From Ustilago trichophora (Eukaryota > Basidiomycota > Ustilaginomycetes > Ustilaginales > Ustilaginaceae): a stretch of DNA of 64,000 nt. Below, one piece after another: positions 1-10,000 of this stretch (the stretch's first letter is position 1; each line of letters begins with the position of its first letter). The position numbers and the translations under genes are program-made. The stretch is from NCBI GenBank assembly GCA_900323505.1, contig OOIN01000006.1, positions 434,001 through 498,000 of the forward strand, given 5' to 3'. Below the pieces are notes generated by a model, which ran no database searches, had not been told where the DNA came from, and worked only from the letters and a program-made list of their open reading frames with translations.

Positions 1-1384
1 TGGCCTGCGAGATGCCGGTGCGCAACGCAGAGAGCTGCCTCTTGTTCAACCGTTTGCCATTGGCATTGCCGCTCTCGTTGGTTTTGAACGCCAGCTGAGC
101 CATGCAGTACTTTGTGTTGCCGATGGGGTTGTTGAGCGCAATCGAGTACTTGACCCACTTGGGTGCGATGATCTGAGGGATGCTGATGTTTCCCTCGGCG
201 CGGAAGCAAGAGGGGTTGGCCTCGGCTCCGCGGGCGATCATGGTCGATGTGACCCCGGTGAGCTCCTTGATGCGGGGCGCGGTGGCAAAGTCCCATACAT
301 CGCCATTGCATACAACAGGAATGGTCTTGCCCATTTGCGCCGAGACCTTGTTGACGTGGTCCACGATCTCACGAAGGCGATGCAGAAGCGCTGGCTCTCG
401 TGGGCGCATGTCCTTGGTGCGGCAGTGGACGGTGAGGCACTCGATAGCGCCAGTGCGGACGATCTTGTCGACCAACTCGATGGTGGCGGTCTGAGTGGGG
501 AGAAGGCGGATCTTGCAGGTCACAGCAACGTGAGGTGGAGCAGCCCTGCGCATTGCCTTTAGGGTGTTGCACAGCAGAATGGGGGTACTGAGCATGTTGG
601 CGCCCATACCTGCGTGTGTCGAGAACGGCTTGGGACAGCCACAGTTGAGGTCCACGGCAGCGACATCGTCGGCTTGGGTGATGGTCTTGATGGCCTCATA
701 CGCCAAATCGGGGTTAGCAGAACCAAGCTGATATACGAGATACGGTCGCTCCACAGGATGGCACGAAAAGATCTGCTTGTTCTCCTTGAGATACTCGACA
801 ACGCCCGTGTCAGGGTTGACCTTGCGCTCGGAGCCGATGATGGCTCGATCGACGATCTCGGGTCCCCAGACGAGATCTGCGCCGTACTCGAGCGAGAGGA
901 GACGGGTCGGGAGGGTTCCGATGCGGACCATGGGGGCAAGGAAGATGCCGTTCTCGTATCTAAGCGGAGAGGTGCATGCAGGGATGGGCTCGAGATCGTC
1001 TACGTGCTCAGCGGCGGAGGTGTTGGCGGGTGCGGGACCGTCTTCGTAAGAAGTAGAGTCGGCAGCGACTGCTTCGACTTCCATCGGGGTGGTGGAGGAG
1101 GCAGGCTCCATCTTGGCACGTTTGGCGGGTGGCAGCATAGAGACAGGAGGCTGGCGGATCTCGGCGACGGAAGGCATGCTGGCTTGGGCGATGGCTGAAA
1201 GTGAAGGTGTGGATGGGGTCGTGGACGAGTGGGTAGCAAAGAGGCGTGTTCTTGCTACGAGGTTGGAGGTGGTAGATGGTGAAGAGGTAATGAGGTAAGG
1301 TGCAGCGATGTGGATCGAGGTAGTAAAGTTGGCGAGTGGGGTGGAACGAAGGAGCGGCGATGATAGCGCCGGCAGCCGTAGCAT
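1..1384 (-). CDS. DUS2: tRNA-dihydrouridine(20) synthase, Dus2 family (3' part lies outside the window)
   Basis: This flavoenzyme reduces uridine to dihydrouridine in the D-loop of tRNAs using NAD(P)H. About 461 residues are visible, open to the left edge, without an intron. The Dus TIM barrel starts near residue 143 with FLAPMVRIGTLPTRLL. The active-site loop NCGCPK follows, in which Cys250 is the probable catalytic acid. CKIRLLP, TVHCRTK and the FMN-binding VVCNGDV stretch come after it. Expected C-terminal parts, including the dsRNA-binding domain of Dus2, fall outside. The first ATG (1382-1384) follows an in-frame stop and opens a Ser/Thr/Arg-rich, acid-free leader that looks like a mitochondrial presequence. 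A second in-frame ATG at 1175-1177 would give a form without it, just before a basic PPAKRAK stretch. Two start sites could therefore give mitochondrial and nuclear/cytosolic forms. Family assignment is firm; dual targeting is inference. Confidence 0.93.
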   Translation of the reverse strand, partial: MLRLPALSSPLLRSTPLANFTTSIHIAAPYLITSSPSTTSNLVARTRLFATHSSTTPSTPSLSAIAQASMPSVAEIRQPPVSMLPPAKRAKMEPASSTTPMEVEAVAADSTSYEDGPAPANTSAAEHVDDLEPIPACTSPLRYENGIFLAPMVRIGTLPTRLLSLEYGADLVWGPEIVDRAIIGSERKVNPDTGVVEYLKENKQIFSCHPVERPYLVYQLGSANPDLAYEAIKTITQADDVAAVDLNCGCPKPFSTHAGMGANMLSTPILLCNTLKAMRRAAPPHVAVTCKIRLLPTQTATIELVDKIVRTGAIECLTVHCRTKDMRPREPALLHRLREIVDHVNKVSAQMGKTIPVVCNGDVWDFATAPRIKELTGVTSTMIARGAEANPSCFRAEGNISIPQIIAPKWVKYSIALNNPIGNTKYCMAQLAFKTNESGNANGKRLNKRQLSALRTGISQA

Positions 1385-2334
1385 GAACTATTGGTGACGG
1401 TTGAAGATCGGAGGATGATGCAGGGTGTGAAGGACAAGAACTCTTGCTTTAAGGACCTTTTTAGAGGCGTCGGTAGAGGAGCCCCACACAGCCGACGCTA
1501 TGAGTGTGGAATGGGCCTGAGCGTAGGTGCTGGAAGAATATGAATCAGCGTCGAGCTCGAAAGTGGTTGACAGAGAGAGATGGGCGTTATGCAACCAAGG
1601 CCCACGTCGATCGAACCAAGATTGCGGTTGTGGTTGTGGTTGTGGTTGTGGTTGTGCGAAGGGTAAGTGTTAGGAAACGGTGACTGCGCTGTGCTCTTGC
1701 ATTTTTGTCTGCTCTCTGAGAACTTGGCAGCTTTGAATTCGCGGTCAAAATTCTTGGAGAAAAAAAAGGTGATGAGTGTGGAGGAAAACGGCAGCATTTC
1801 GCTTTTCTGCACACCTTTGCTAAGAGCCGATCTTGCTGCCGGCCTTTGCTCGTCACTCTGTCTTTCATGCCGCTTGCAACACTCGTCAGGTTGCCGTCAA
1901 GTCGACAACGAGGCAGAGCTTCTGGAATGAAGCAGTATGGCAGGTAACTCAGCATGCTGGCCCTCTGACAAGCAATGGAATCTAATGCTTTTGGAGGAGA
2001 GGCCGGCCCATGTTACCGTACACAGAGGGGCTTTCTGAAGGCACCAAAGAAAATTTCAACATTTCAAAAAATGAAAAGTGCAAAAAGAGGCCGCAAAAAG
2101 AGGTAGGAATTGGCCGAAAAGGTGGTAGCTTCTTCTCGTGCGAAATGAGCCCAGAAAGACCGGCTAGTTGGCACACCGGAAGTCTGGCTTTGCGAGCAAG
2201 GACAAATCTTGTTTGTGCAAGGGTCCTCTCGCTAAGTGAAGAAGCTTTTCTTTCTGGTGCCCCACACTCTCCCACTCTCCCCCTCCCTCGGCGACATTCC
2301 TCTACACCACCACGATTTCAGTACTATAGACACG
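1385..2334. other. Divergent spacer between DUS2 and the phosphatase gene
   Basis: This spacer separates two divergently transcribed genes and should hold both promoters. It contains a hexanucleotide repeat (1626-1655), several A-rich runs around 2050-2110, and a pyrimidine-rich CTCTCCC stretch just before the start at 2335. No coding signal was recognised in either strand. Confidence 0.6.
1626..1655. repeat. (GGTTGT)5 microsatellite
   Basis: Five perfect copies of GGTTGT lie in the DUS2 upstream region. It is non-coding as read here and likely to vary in length between strains. Confidence 0.9.
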
Positions 2335-3147
2335 ATGCTCGACACGATCTACATTTGCCGTCACGGCTTTCGTATGAGCTGGATTGGCGCCGAGAACTTC
2401 CCCACCACCGACCGTCCTCGCGATCCCGTCCTGACCGCACACGGCCAACAGCAAGCTCGTCATCTTGCCGAGTACTTTGCCTCCCTACCGAAGTCGGAGC
2501 AACCTCAGCTTATTATCAGCTCCCCTTACTATCGCTGCTTGCAAACATCTCTTCCCACCGCCGCTGCTCTCAATCTCGAGCTTGTCGCCGAACCAGGCTT
2601 GGCAGAATGGTTCTCTACCGTAGTTCCTGAAACCGGAATCCACCCCTCCCCTGCCCGCGCTGCCTACATGAAAGAGTTTGTACCCGAGTTGTCGTTGTCC
2701 TGGACACCCCTCCTCTACCCGGACAACAATGGAGAGTCGATCTCGGAGCTGCACGCCCGAGCGAGGCGCATCCTCTCCCTCATCCAGGAGAGGTGCGAGC
2801 AGTTGGGAGTGACCAGAGTGCTCATCTGCAGTCACGCGGCAACGATCATCGCCATGGGCAGGGTGCTGCTGAACGACGATGCAGATGGCAAACGGACCAC
2901 CTTCATCGGTGCGGGTACGGCAAGCTTGAGCAAATACACGCGGGGGGAGAAGCAGGGCGAGTGGAAGCAGGAGTTGAATGGAGACGCAAGCTTCTTGCCA
3001 CAGGGTGTAGAGAGGGAATGGCACTTTGGAATGGTGCCCGATAATGTTACGGAGCATGGAATGGGCATTGGATGGGTGGACCCGGAGGCACCAAGGCCCG
3101 CGGAAGGGGCGTCCAAGGGGAGTCAGCCGCTGCAGACCAAGCTATAG
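2335..3147 (+). CDS. Histidine phosphatase (phosphoglycerate mutase-like) protein
   Basis: The 270-residue protein belongs to the histidine phosphatase superfamily, clade 1. The phosphate-accepting RHG motif is at residues 9-11 within IYICRHGFRM. The second part of the pocket is SSPYYRCLQT near residue 60, the acid motif EPGLAEW includes Glu86 and Glu91, and the second catalytic His is His167 in CSHAAT. The set of catalytic residues is complete, so an active phosphatase is likely. It resembles the fungal group that includes yeast Tfc7 (tau55) and YNL108C, whose substrates are poorly defined. The ATG at 2335 was chosen because it places the RHG strand at the usual distance from the N-terminus; no in-frame ATG lies just upstream. 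The gene is intronless and convergent with the next one. Confidence 0.9.
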   Translation: MLDTIYICRHGFRMSWIGAENFPTTDRPRDPVLTAHGQQQARHLAEYFASLPKSEQPQLIISSPYYRCLQTSLPTAAALNLELVAEPGLAEWFSTVVPETGIHPSPARAAYMKEFVPELSLSWTPLLYPDNNGESISELHARARRILSLIQERCEQLGVTRVLICSHAATIIAMGRVLLNDDADGKRTTFIGAGTASLSKYTRGEKQGEWKQELNGDASFLPQGVEREWHFGMVPDNVTEHGMGIGWVDPEAPRPAEGASKGSQPLQTKL

Positions 3148-3495
3148 GCGAAGCAGCCAAACTTTACTCGACAGATACTCCTTGAGCATGTTAGATGATA
3201 GATCCATGCCACAATATACCCTACGAGACAGGTTCTCGGATTTTGCTTCATCTATCAACACAGCCAACAGCGCATTGGCCGATACTCTATGTTCCTCGTC
3301 AAAAGCTGTCATTAGAGTGAATAAGTGCTGCATGCAAGAAAAAGAATTTACGAGAAAATGAAGATTACCGGAAAAGGAATAAGAAGAAAGCTTCGAGCGG
3401 CACCTCTAAGGAAGTAATCCGCGAGCTTGACGTCGTCACGAATGTGTCAATATCTACAAAAGGTCTATCACGATCCCATTCTGGGATGGCGAGCT
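3148..3495. other. Convergent 3' spacer
   Basis: The 3' ends of the phosphatase gene and the secreted glycoprotein gene face each other here. The sequence is AT-richer than the flanks, and nothing coding was recognised. Confidence 0.6.
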
Positions 3496-4353
3496 TCACT
3501 TGAGAGGCTTGGCAATGTGTCTCTTGTACGGCTTCTGCGGGGCAGGACCGTTGCTGACGGTCTTGTACTCCTTACAGTTGTAGCTGGCCGCAGGTCTATG
3601 AGCCGCAGGAGTCTTCTTCTGGCCTTGTCGGAAGGTGCTCTGACCATAGATGCCTACAAATTCACCGCTGTCACCCTGGCAATCTTCGAAGCTACCCTTT
3701 TGGAACTTTCCACCGTTGGTGTTCCAGTAGGCTCCCATGACGTCGTAGACGTGAGGAGCCCATTTGTCGGCGTTGGGACCGTAGGCTGCACGGAAGGAAA
3801 ACTCGTAGGCGCTCATAAAGTTGTTCCACTCCTTGATCTGGACGTATTGGCCTTCCTTTCCGGGGACGTTGTTGGAGAAGACCAGTCCGCCCTTGGGGTT
3901 ACCGGTACCGTCGGCACCGTGAGGGTCGAGCTCTCCACCATCGTCGTTCTTCTGGATGTTGATGCGGGTGAAATCACCTACACCGGTGACTTGGAGGAAG
4001 TTGGGCGTCTTGAGAAACTGTACGCCTGTGATGGCACCGTTGGGGATCAGCCGTGTACCATAGCCCGATTTGAGACAGTAGGAAACGACAGATTCTTCAT
4101 TGGCCCCGATCTGCGAGTTGGGGTTGATGGGTCCCCATAGGCAAAAGTCATTGACGTTGTTGATAAAGACGTTCTGACAGAGAGAGTTTTGCGAGGAGGC
4201 GCCCCACTTTTTGCACTGGTTGGAACCGGCTTGGTTGGCTTCCCATTTGTCGGGGAGATTGTTGACGTTGAAATCGGGCTTGTTTTGGGCGGAAACGGTG
4301 GAGGTGGTGAGGGCGATGGCCGCCAGGGCCAGGGTGAAGAATGCACGGGTCAT
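3496..4353 (-). CDS. Secreted protein of the basidiomycete macrophage-activating glycoprotein (MAG) type
   Basis: The 285-residue protein starts with a clear signal peptide (hydrophobic LALAAIALTTSTVSA, cleavage probably before Gln23). The mature part carries six cysteines and the family stretches CLWGP, YGTRLIPNGAITGVQFLKTP, QVTGVGDF, ELDPHGADGTGNPKGGLVFS and YVQIKEWNNFM. These match secreted mushroom proteins called macrophage activating glycoprotein, whose biochemical role is unknown. No transmembrane or GPI signal is seen at the basic C-terminus (HIAKPLK), so release into the medium or wall is expected. The gene is intronless, with a TATA-like element about 60 bases upstream. An effector or cell-wall role is possible but unsupported. 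Confidence 0.85.
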   Translation of the reverse strand: MTRAFFTLALAAIALTTSTVSAQNKPDFNVNNLPDKWEANQAGSNQCKKWGASSQNSLCQNVFINNVNDFCLWGPINPNSQIGANEESVVSYCLKSGYGTRLIPNGAITGVQFLKTPNFLQVTGVGDFTRINIQKNDDGGELDPHGADGTGNPKGGLVFSNNVPGKEGQYVQIKEWNNFMSAYEFSFRAAYGPNADKWAPHVYDVMGAYWNTNGGKFQKGSFEDCQGDSGEFVGIYGQSTFRQGQKKTPAAHRPAASYNCKEYKTVSNGPAPQKPYKRHIAKPLK

Positions 4354-4412
4354 GATGCAGGTCTATGAGGGGATGGATTGCGGGGGAGGCTGGTAAAGAC
4401 AAAGACCACAAG

Positions 4413-4422
4413 GGTATATGTA
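4413..4422 (-). promoter_or_regulatory. TATA-like element of the MAG-type gene
   Basis: On the minus strand the sequence reads TACATATACC, about 60 bases upstream of the start codon. A clear TATA box suits a strongly or conditionally expressed secreted protein gene. Assigned from sequence and position only. Confidence 0.45.
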
Positions 4423-4960
4423 GGATCCTTGATTCATCACTGTCTCTGCGCGGAAGCCGACCTCAAGCCGAAGTAACGGTCTCGATGGGAGTTTTGACAC
4501 ATAGGGGCATCAACATTCGCAAATACCTTCTCTAAGCCCACGGCAGAGGTCAAGACGTTGCATAGCGTAGAACACCGTAACCGAAGCGACTACTGCAGAA
4601 TGGAAGCACGGTCCTGCCAGTGCCCCTTTAACCGGGGGACCAAAAACATGTGATTGTCATTCCGCCCTTTCTAGCGAGGCGATGTACCACGATGAGAGAC
4701 GTAGCTCAGCAGCTAATTATGGCAAGACGCAGCAGCAGTGCAATACTACAGAGGTGGATTGCAGAGAGTCAGCACTGACGCATGAAATCGATGCGTGGTA
4801 TGGCATGTGTGACGACACTAAATTTCGGATGGAAGGCCTTTGGGGGATGTACGCGGTGCATTTTGGCTGAGGGAGGCGCCAAGCAAAGCTCATGTGCATG
4901 ACGAAAGGATATGGACATGGACGCAGATACGCCGTGTGCAGCGAGCTAACGTAGCTGTCG

Positions 4961-4978
4961 TACTGTAAGCTACTGTAC
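4961..4978. promoter_or_regulatory. TACTGTA doublet in spacer
   Basis: TACTGTA at 4961 and TACTGTAC at 4971 are spaced ten bases apart, one helical turn. The same octamer recurs in other spacers of this window (24187, 24469, 25069, 48627, 57543). Function unknown. Confidence 0.4.
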
Positions 4979-5650
4979 CATTGTCTGCAATGCTGATCAA
5001 GGGTCCAAGCCGACAATTTGTGATCTGTGGCATTCTTTGGAGAAATGTCAGATGCGAGGGGTCATTTGTTTTTTGGCGTTGGCTTTGCACTGTCGGACAG
5101 CCAAGAGGAAGCGAAGCATAGACGCGTTGCGAGCAAGATCGGCAGGAGTCACTCCGATCTATATCTTATCGCGATACTTGTCGGAATGAAAAATTACTGG
5201 AAGATTGTTCGCTCATAGGAGCTAACAACTTGCTGCTTTGAAATGTAGGCCAAGATCTATCAAGAGGAGACAGCAGGGAGACGCAGATTCGGCCGTGACC
5301 CGTGGCACCAATTTCGGCCATCTCCTCGGAGTCGGTCGAGAGCTACCAACTGCTCATTGACACAAAGAAGATCTGGTGAGAAGAAAGAGCCCGGCCCACG
5401 GCTGATCTTGCTGCTCCGAGCAACAAAAGGTGGGGAGCCAATCGGAAGAGGTGGATTTTCGGTGTTACTGCATCAAGGCGGGGCAGTGGTGATTAGATGA
5501 GAGAGAAGGACGCGAGGACGAAAAAGCAGGCAAGAGTGGATGCAAATTGCGACATTTCAACTCGCCGATGGCGTGCTCCCCGCATCTCTTTTTGAAGAAG
5601 AAGAATTTGTCTTATCAAAATTTCACAGACAGCCAAGCCAGACATCTGTC

Positions 5651-5679
<29 letters not shown>
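5651..5679. repeat. A29 homopolymer tract
   Basis: Twenty-nine consecutive A, followed by an AAAAG-rich run. The surrounding spacer shows no transposon ends or target duplication, so this is treated as simple sequence. Confidence 0.9.
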
Positions 5680-5681
<2 letters not shown>

Positions 5682-6570
5682 AAAGAAAAGATTCAATTTT
5701 GCCCGCCAGACTTGCTAGAGCCCAGCTCGAGAAGAAGGAGACACACCAAAGCGACGACGCTGAAAGCGAAATCCTGTCTCGACCGGTCCGATCGTCTGGT
5801 GATCTTTCTTCTCGTGGGTGACCTTTGCTTGGACTAGCTTCTAAGGTCGACGCTTTTTCCCTTGAGCGTGGCGGGAAAGTCGGCAACAGCCAAGCCAAGA
5901 GTTATGGACCCTGAACGAGAAGAAATTGCCCTGTTTGCGATTCATGATGTTTTTCACGTTTTCCTGTCAATGGACCCTTTTCAGCTTTGCCTTTGGCTTT
6001 GCTTTGCCTTGCTCGCTCGAGCAAGCCGGAGATGAGAATCCATGGTCGCGCGGCTCCCACCGTTGTCAGTGCAAAGTCAGTGGCTATGTATAACAAGCAG
6101 AGCTTGTGGACGGTGTCTAGGATTGCTTTGCTGACTCTATCAGAAAAAAAGATGGATGGTGTGCTTTGCCGTTCAACAGGAAGCAACACACAACGTTTTT
6201 GTTGTGGATGGCTTCTTGATTGCTTGATAATCCGCGCTACCAGCAAGAAGCGTCGATTTTTCCTCAAAGCAAGAGAAAATTGCCAACTGCACACGGCGGC
6301 GTTCGGCAAACGGACACTGTCCGCGTCAGACTAACTTTTTTTGTCAGAAAATGCCACCCAAAATTTCCCGGCCTTGCCAAAGCGAAAGGCGGGCATTTCT
6401 TCCAGCAGCTGCCTCTTAATATTTCTAAGCTCCAAGCTGCAAGCTCTAGAGGAAAGTTAGGACTGAGTGGCCAATCTTCTTCGAGACTTACGCCGAATGC
6501 ATGGCCGTTTCACCAAAGAAGCGGCAACCTCTCCAACTTGTGCCAAATATCGCAGCTCTCTTCCTCGACA

Positions 6571-6594
6571 CTCGTCCTCGTCCTCGTCCTCGTC
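6571..6594. repeat. (CTCGTC)4 repeat in the MET5 leader region
   Basis: Four perfect CTCGTC units lie within a long CT-rich stretch upstream of MET5. Such pyrimidine tracts precede many fungal start codons. Confidence 0.8.
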
Positions 6595-7021
6595 CTACCT
6601 CTGGTCTGTTCGTCTGTCCGTCCTAGTCACAGATTGCTTCTTGCTGTGCCTTTCATTGTCTCTTTCCTTCTTCCCCCACCTTTCACCTTTACCCTCACCC
6701 ATCCTCCTCCATACGAGTCTCTGTACTACCCTCGTATCGACTCACTCCGAACCTCTCCCAGGTTCAAGGTCATAGGTGGCGTACGCTCTCTCGTACCCTC
6801 CATCTCGATTTCACTCGAACTTACTCCAAAAAGAAAAAAAAAAAAGGCCCGCAGAGATCCGCTGCTGCCACACGTACCAGCAAGTCTTCTTGTATTCGGT
6901 ACCCGTTGTTGAACAGCTCAAGCTTGCTTGCTTCGTTCAGCACCTCAAAACTTCGTTGATCTCCTTTGACGAAGCTCCTTAAATCCCATTCCCTACCATC
7001 ACCTGGAAAGCATTGCAAATC

Positions 7022-10000
7022 ATGAGCTCCATCTCTGCTGCTGGCGCCGTCGCCAGGATCGCGGCGCTCGCTTCCGCCACCCTGGTCAACGTCGCTCCCT
7101 CTGGCAAGGCTTCCACCTCTTCCTTCGCTTCCATCGTTGACAAGGCCGCCGAGCTCAACGCACAGCTTGAGGTCGAGCAGCTCAACCAGCATGTCGAGCT
7201 CGGCTCCGTCCTCACCCAGCTCAAGCCCGCTGGCAACGCTCTCGTCTCGGTCCTCTCTCACGCTCACCAGCAGACCTTCACCCGTCTCGTGCCACACCTG
7301 CCCAAGCTCGTCCACACTCCCGTTGTTTTCCACGTCGCCAGCGCTGGCGAACACAGCGATGTCATGGCTCTTCGCCAGTCTGGCCTTGTTCTCCTCCACT
7401 CCTCCACCGCCGCTCAGGCCCACGACCACGCCCTCCTTGCGACCAAGATTGCCACCTCGGCCAAGCGCGCCGTTCTCCACTTCTTCGAGGACGTCTCTGG
7501 CCCTGTCGAGGAGGTGACCAACGTCGACCTTGCCTCCTTCATCGGCTCGGTTGCCGCTTCTTCCAGCACCGATGCTGCCAAGACCAACGGCGTCAACGGT
7601 CACGCCAACGGTGTCAACGGCGCCAACGGACACACCAACGCTCACGCCAGCGCTGCTCCCAGCGAAGCCGGCTTTGATGACCTCGAGTCGGCCATCGACG
7701 CAGCATACGAGGATGTTGCCGAGCTGGTCGGCCACGCCGTTGAGCCCTTCCAGTTGGTTGGTGCTTCAGATGCTGCCAACCTCGCCGTTGTCCTCGGCGC
7801 TGGATCCGAGATCCTTCAGGACTACACTGCCCCACACAACGACTTGGCCGTCCTCGATATCCGTCTGGTTCGACCCTCGTTGCCACAGCGTTTGCTCGAG
7901 GTCATTCCCACCGGTGTCAAGCGCATCGCTGTCCTTGAGCAGAGCGTTCGCAGGACTACCAAGCTCGGCCCCCTCTTCGTCGACGTCGCCACCGCTTTCC
8001 AGGGCTCCGAGCGAGCCCTCCCCTCCACCTTTGTCAGCGGCATTCTCGGTTACATAGAAGACGGCGACAAGGCCGCCAAGGAGCTCATCAAGGCACTCGA
8101 GGCCCCCAAGGCAAAGCACACTTTCGTCGTCGGTGATGTCAAGAAGCTCGCCGCTCGTGCCCAGGCTGCTCCCGCAGCTGCCGCTTCGACTGGCCCCGTT
8201 CAGGTCCCCAAGCACGAAGAGGCTTACAACCTCATGCTCGAACAGGTCTTTGCTGAGCGTCTCTCGGTCGTCAACTCGGCCAACGAGGAGTCCGACGACC
8301 ACCCTGCTGCTCGCAGTCCCGAATACGCCTTCGGTCAGGTCCTCGCCCAGCTCGAGCAGCGTGACGAGCTTGTCCGTGCCGTGAACGACGTTCTTCGTGA
8401 CGGTGGCGTTTCCACCGAGCTCCACGAGGCTCTCTCGCAGTGGCTCACTGCCAAGGCCGATGCCAAGAAGAACGTCGCTGCCAGCAACAAGGTCGCTTCG
8501 CTCCTCCAGTCGTCCGCCTCCGGTGCTGCCCTCGACAAGATCAAGTCGCTCTCTTCGCACCTGTCGCTCAAGAGCCGATGGATCGTCGGTAGCGATGCTT
8601 GGGCTTACGATGCCGGTATGGGTGGTGTCCACCACGTCATCGCCTCGGGTCGCAACGTCAACATGCTCATCTTTGACAGCGTCCCCTACACCAAGCGCGA
8701 CGCCCAGGCCGCTCACAAGCGCAAGAAGGACATCGCTCTTTACGCCATGAACTACGGCAACGTCTACGTCGCCAGCACTGCCATCTACGCCGACTACACC
8801 CAGGTGCTTCACGCCCTCATGGAGGCTGACAAGTTTGACGGTCCTTCCGTCGTTCTCGCCTACGTGCCTTACCGCACTGTCGATGCACCTGCTCTCGACG
8901 TTTTGCGTGAGACCAAGCTGGCCGTCGATTCTGGCTACTGGCCTCTCTTCCGCTGGGACCCTAGCGCCGAGGCTCGTGGTTCCGAGGTCTTCCGCCTCGA
9001 TGGTGTTCGTCTGCGTGAGCAGCTCCAGCAGTTCCTCGACCGACAGAACTTGTTCACCACCCTCGTCAACTCGCGCCCTGAGCTCTCCTACGACATTGCC
9101 GCCTCGCAGGGCAACGCCCTCCGCGAGCTTCAGCGCCGCAAGGCCAAGGAGGCTTACGAGAAGATGCTCGGCTCGCTTGACGGCCCTCCTCTGCTCATCC
9201 TCGTCGCCTCCGACGGTGGTAACGCCGAGAAGGTGGCCAAGAAGCTCGCTGTCCGCGCCAAGGCTCGTGGTGTTGCCGCTCGACTCTTGACCATGGACGA
9301 CTACCCTGTGACCGAGGAGCTCAAAGATGAGAAGAACGTCGTGTTCCTCACCTCGACTGCCGGTCAGGGTGAGGCCCCTCAGAACGGTCGATTCACCTAC
9401 AAGGCTCTTCACGCCATGTCCGGTGCTGCCATCCCCGACACGGTCAACTACACCGTCTTTGCTATGGGTGACAGCCACTACTGGCCTCGCCCCGAAGATG
9501 CTCACTACTACAACAAGCCCGGTAAGGATATCGACGTTCGTCTCGAGCAGCTCGGTGCCACCCGAATGGCTCCCATCGGTCTCGGTGACGACCAGGACGC
9601 CGACGGCTACCAGACCGGCTACAAGATCTGGGAGCCTTTGCTCTGGAAGGCCCTCGGTGTCGACACTGTCGAAGTCAAGGAGGCCGAGCCTGAGCCCATC
9701 ACCAACGAGCACATGAAGATCGCCTCCAACTACCTCCGTGGTACCATCAAGGAGGGTCTCGAGGACACTTCGACCGGCGCCATTGCCGAGTCTGACACTC
9801 AGCTCACCAAGTTCCACGGTACTTACATGCAGTACGACCGTGACACTTTGGAAGAGCGCAAGGCTGCTGGTCTCGAGCCTGCTTACAGCTTCATGATCCG
9901 TGCCCGTATCCCCGGTGGTGTGGTCACCCCCGAGCAGTGGCTCCAGCTCGACGACGTCGCCGAGAAGTACGGTAACCAGACCATCAAGATCACCACTCGT

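Larger units (their letters stand above)
4354..7021. other. Long divergent spacer upstream of MET5
   Basis: This 2.7-kb stretch shows no convincing gene. It holds a 29-base A tract, two TACTGTA motifs (4961 and 4971), and towards MET5 a long pyrimidine-rich region (about 6540-6800) with a CTCGTC repeat. The latter looks like the promoter and leader of the sulfite reductase gene. Short ORFs here are created by the homopolymer tracts. Confidence 0.6.

Noticed and set aside
5540..5837. Lys-rich ORFs around the A29 tract
   Set aside because: The open frames exist because the poly(A) run reads as Lys; nothing flanking it looks coding.
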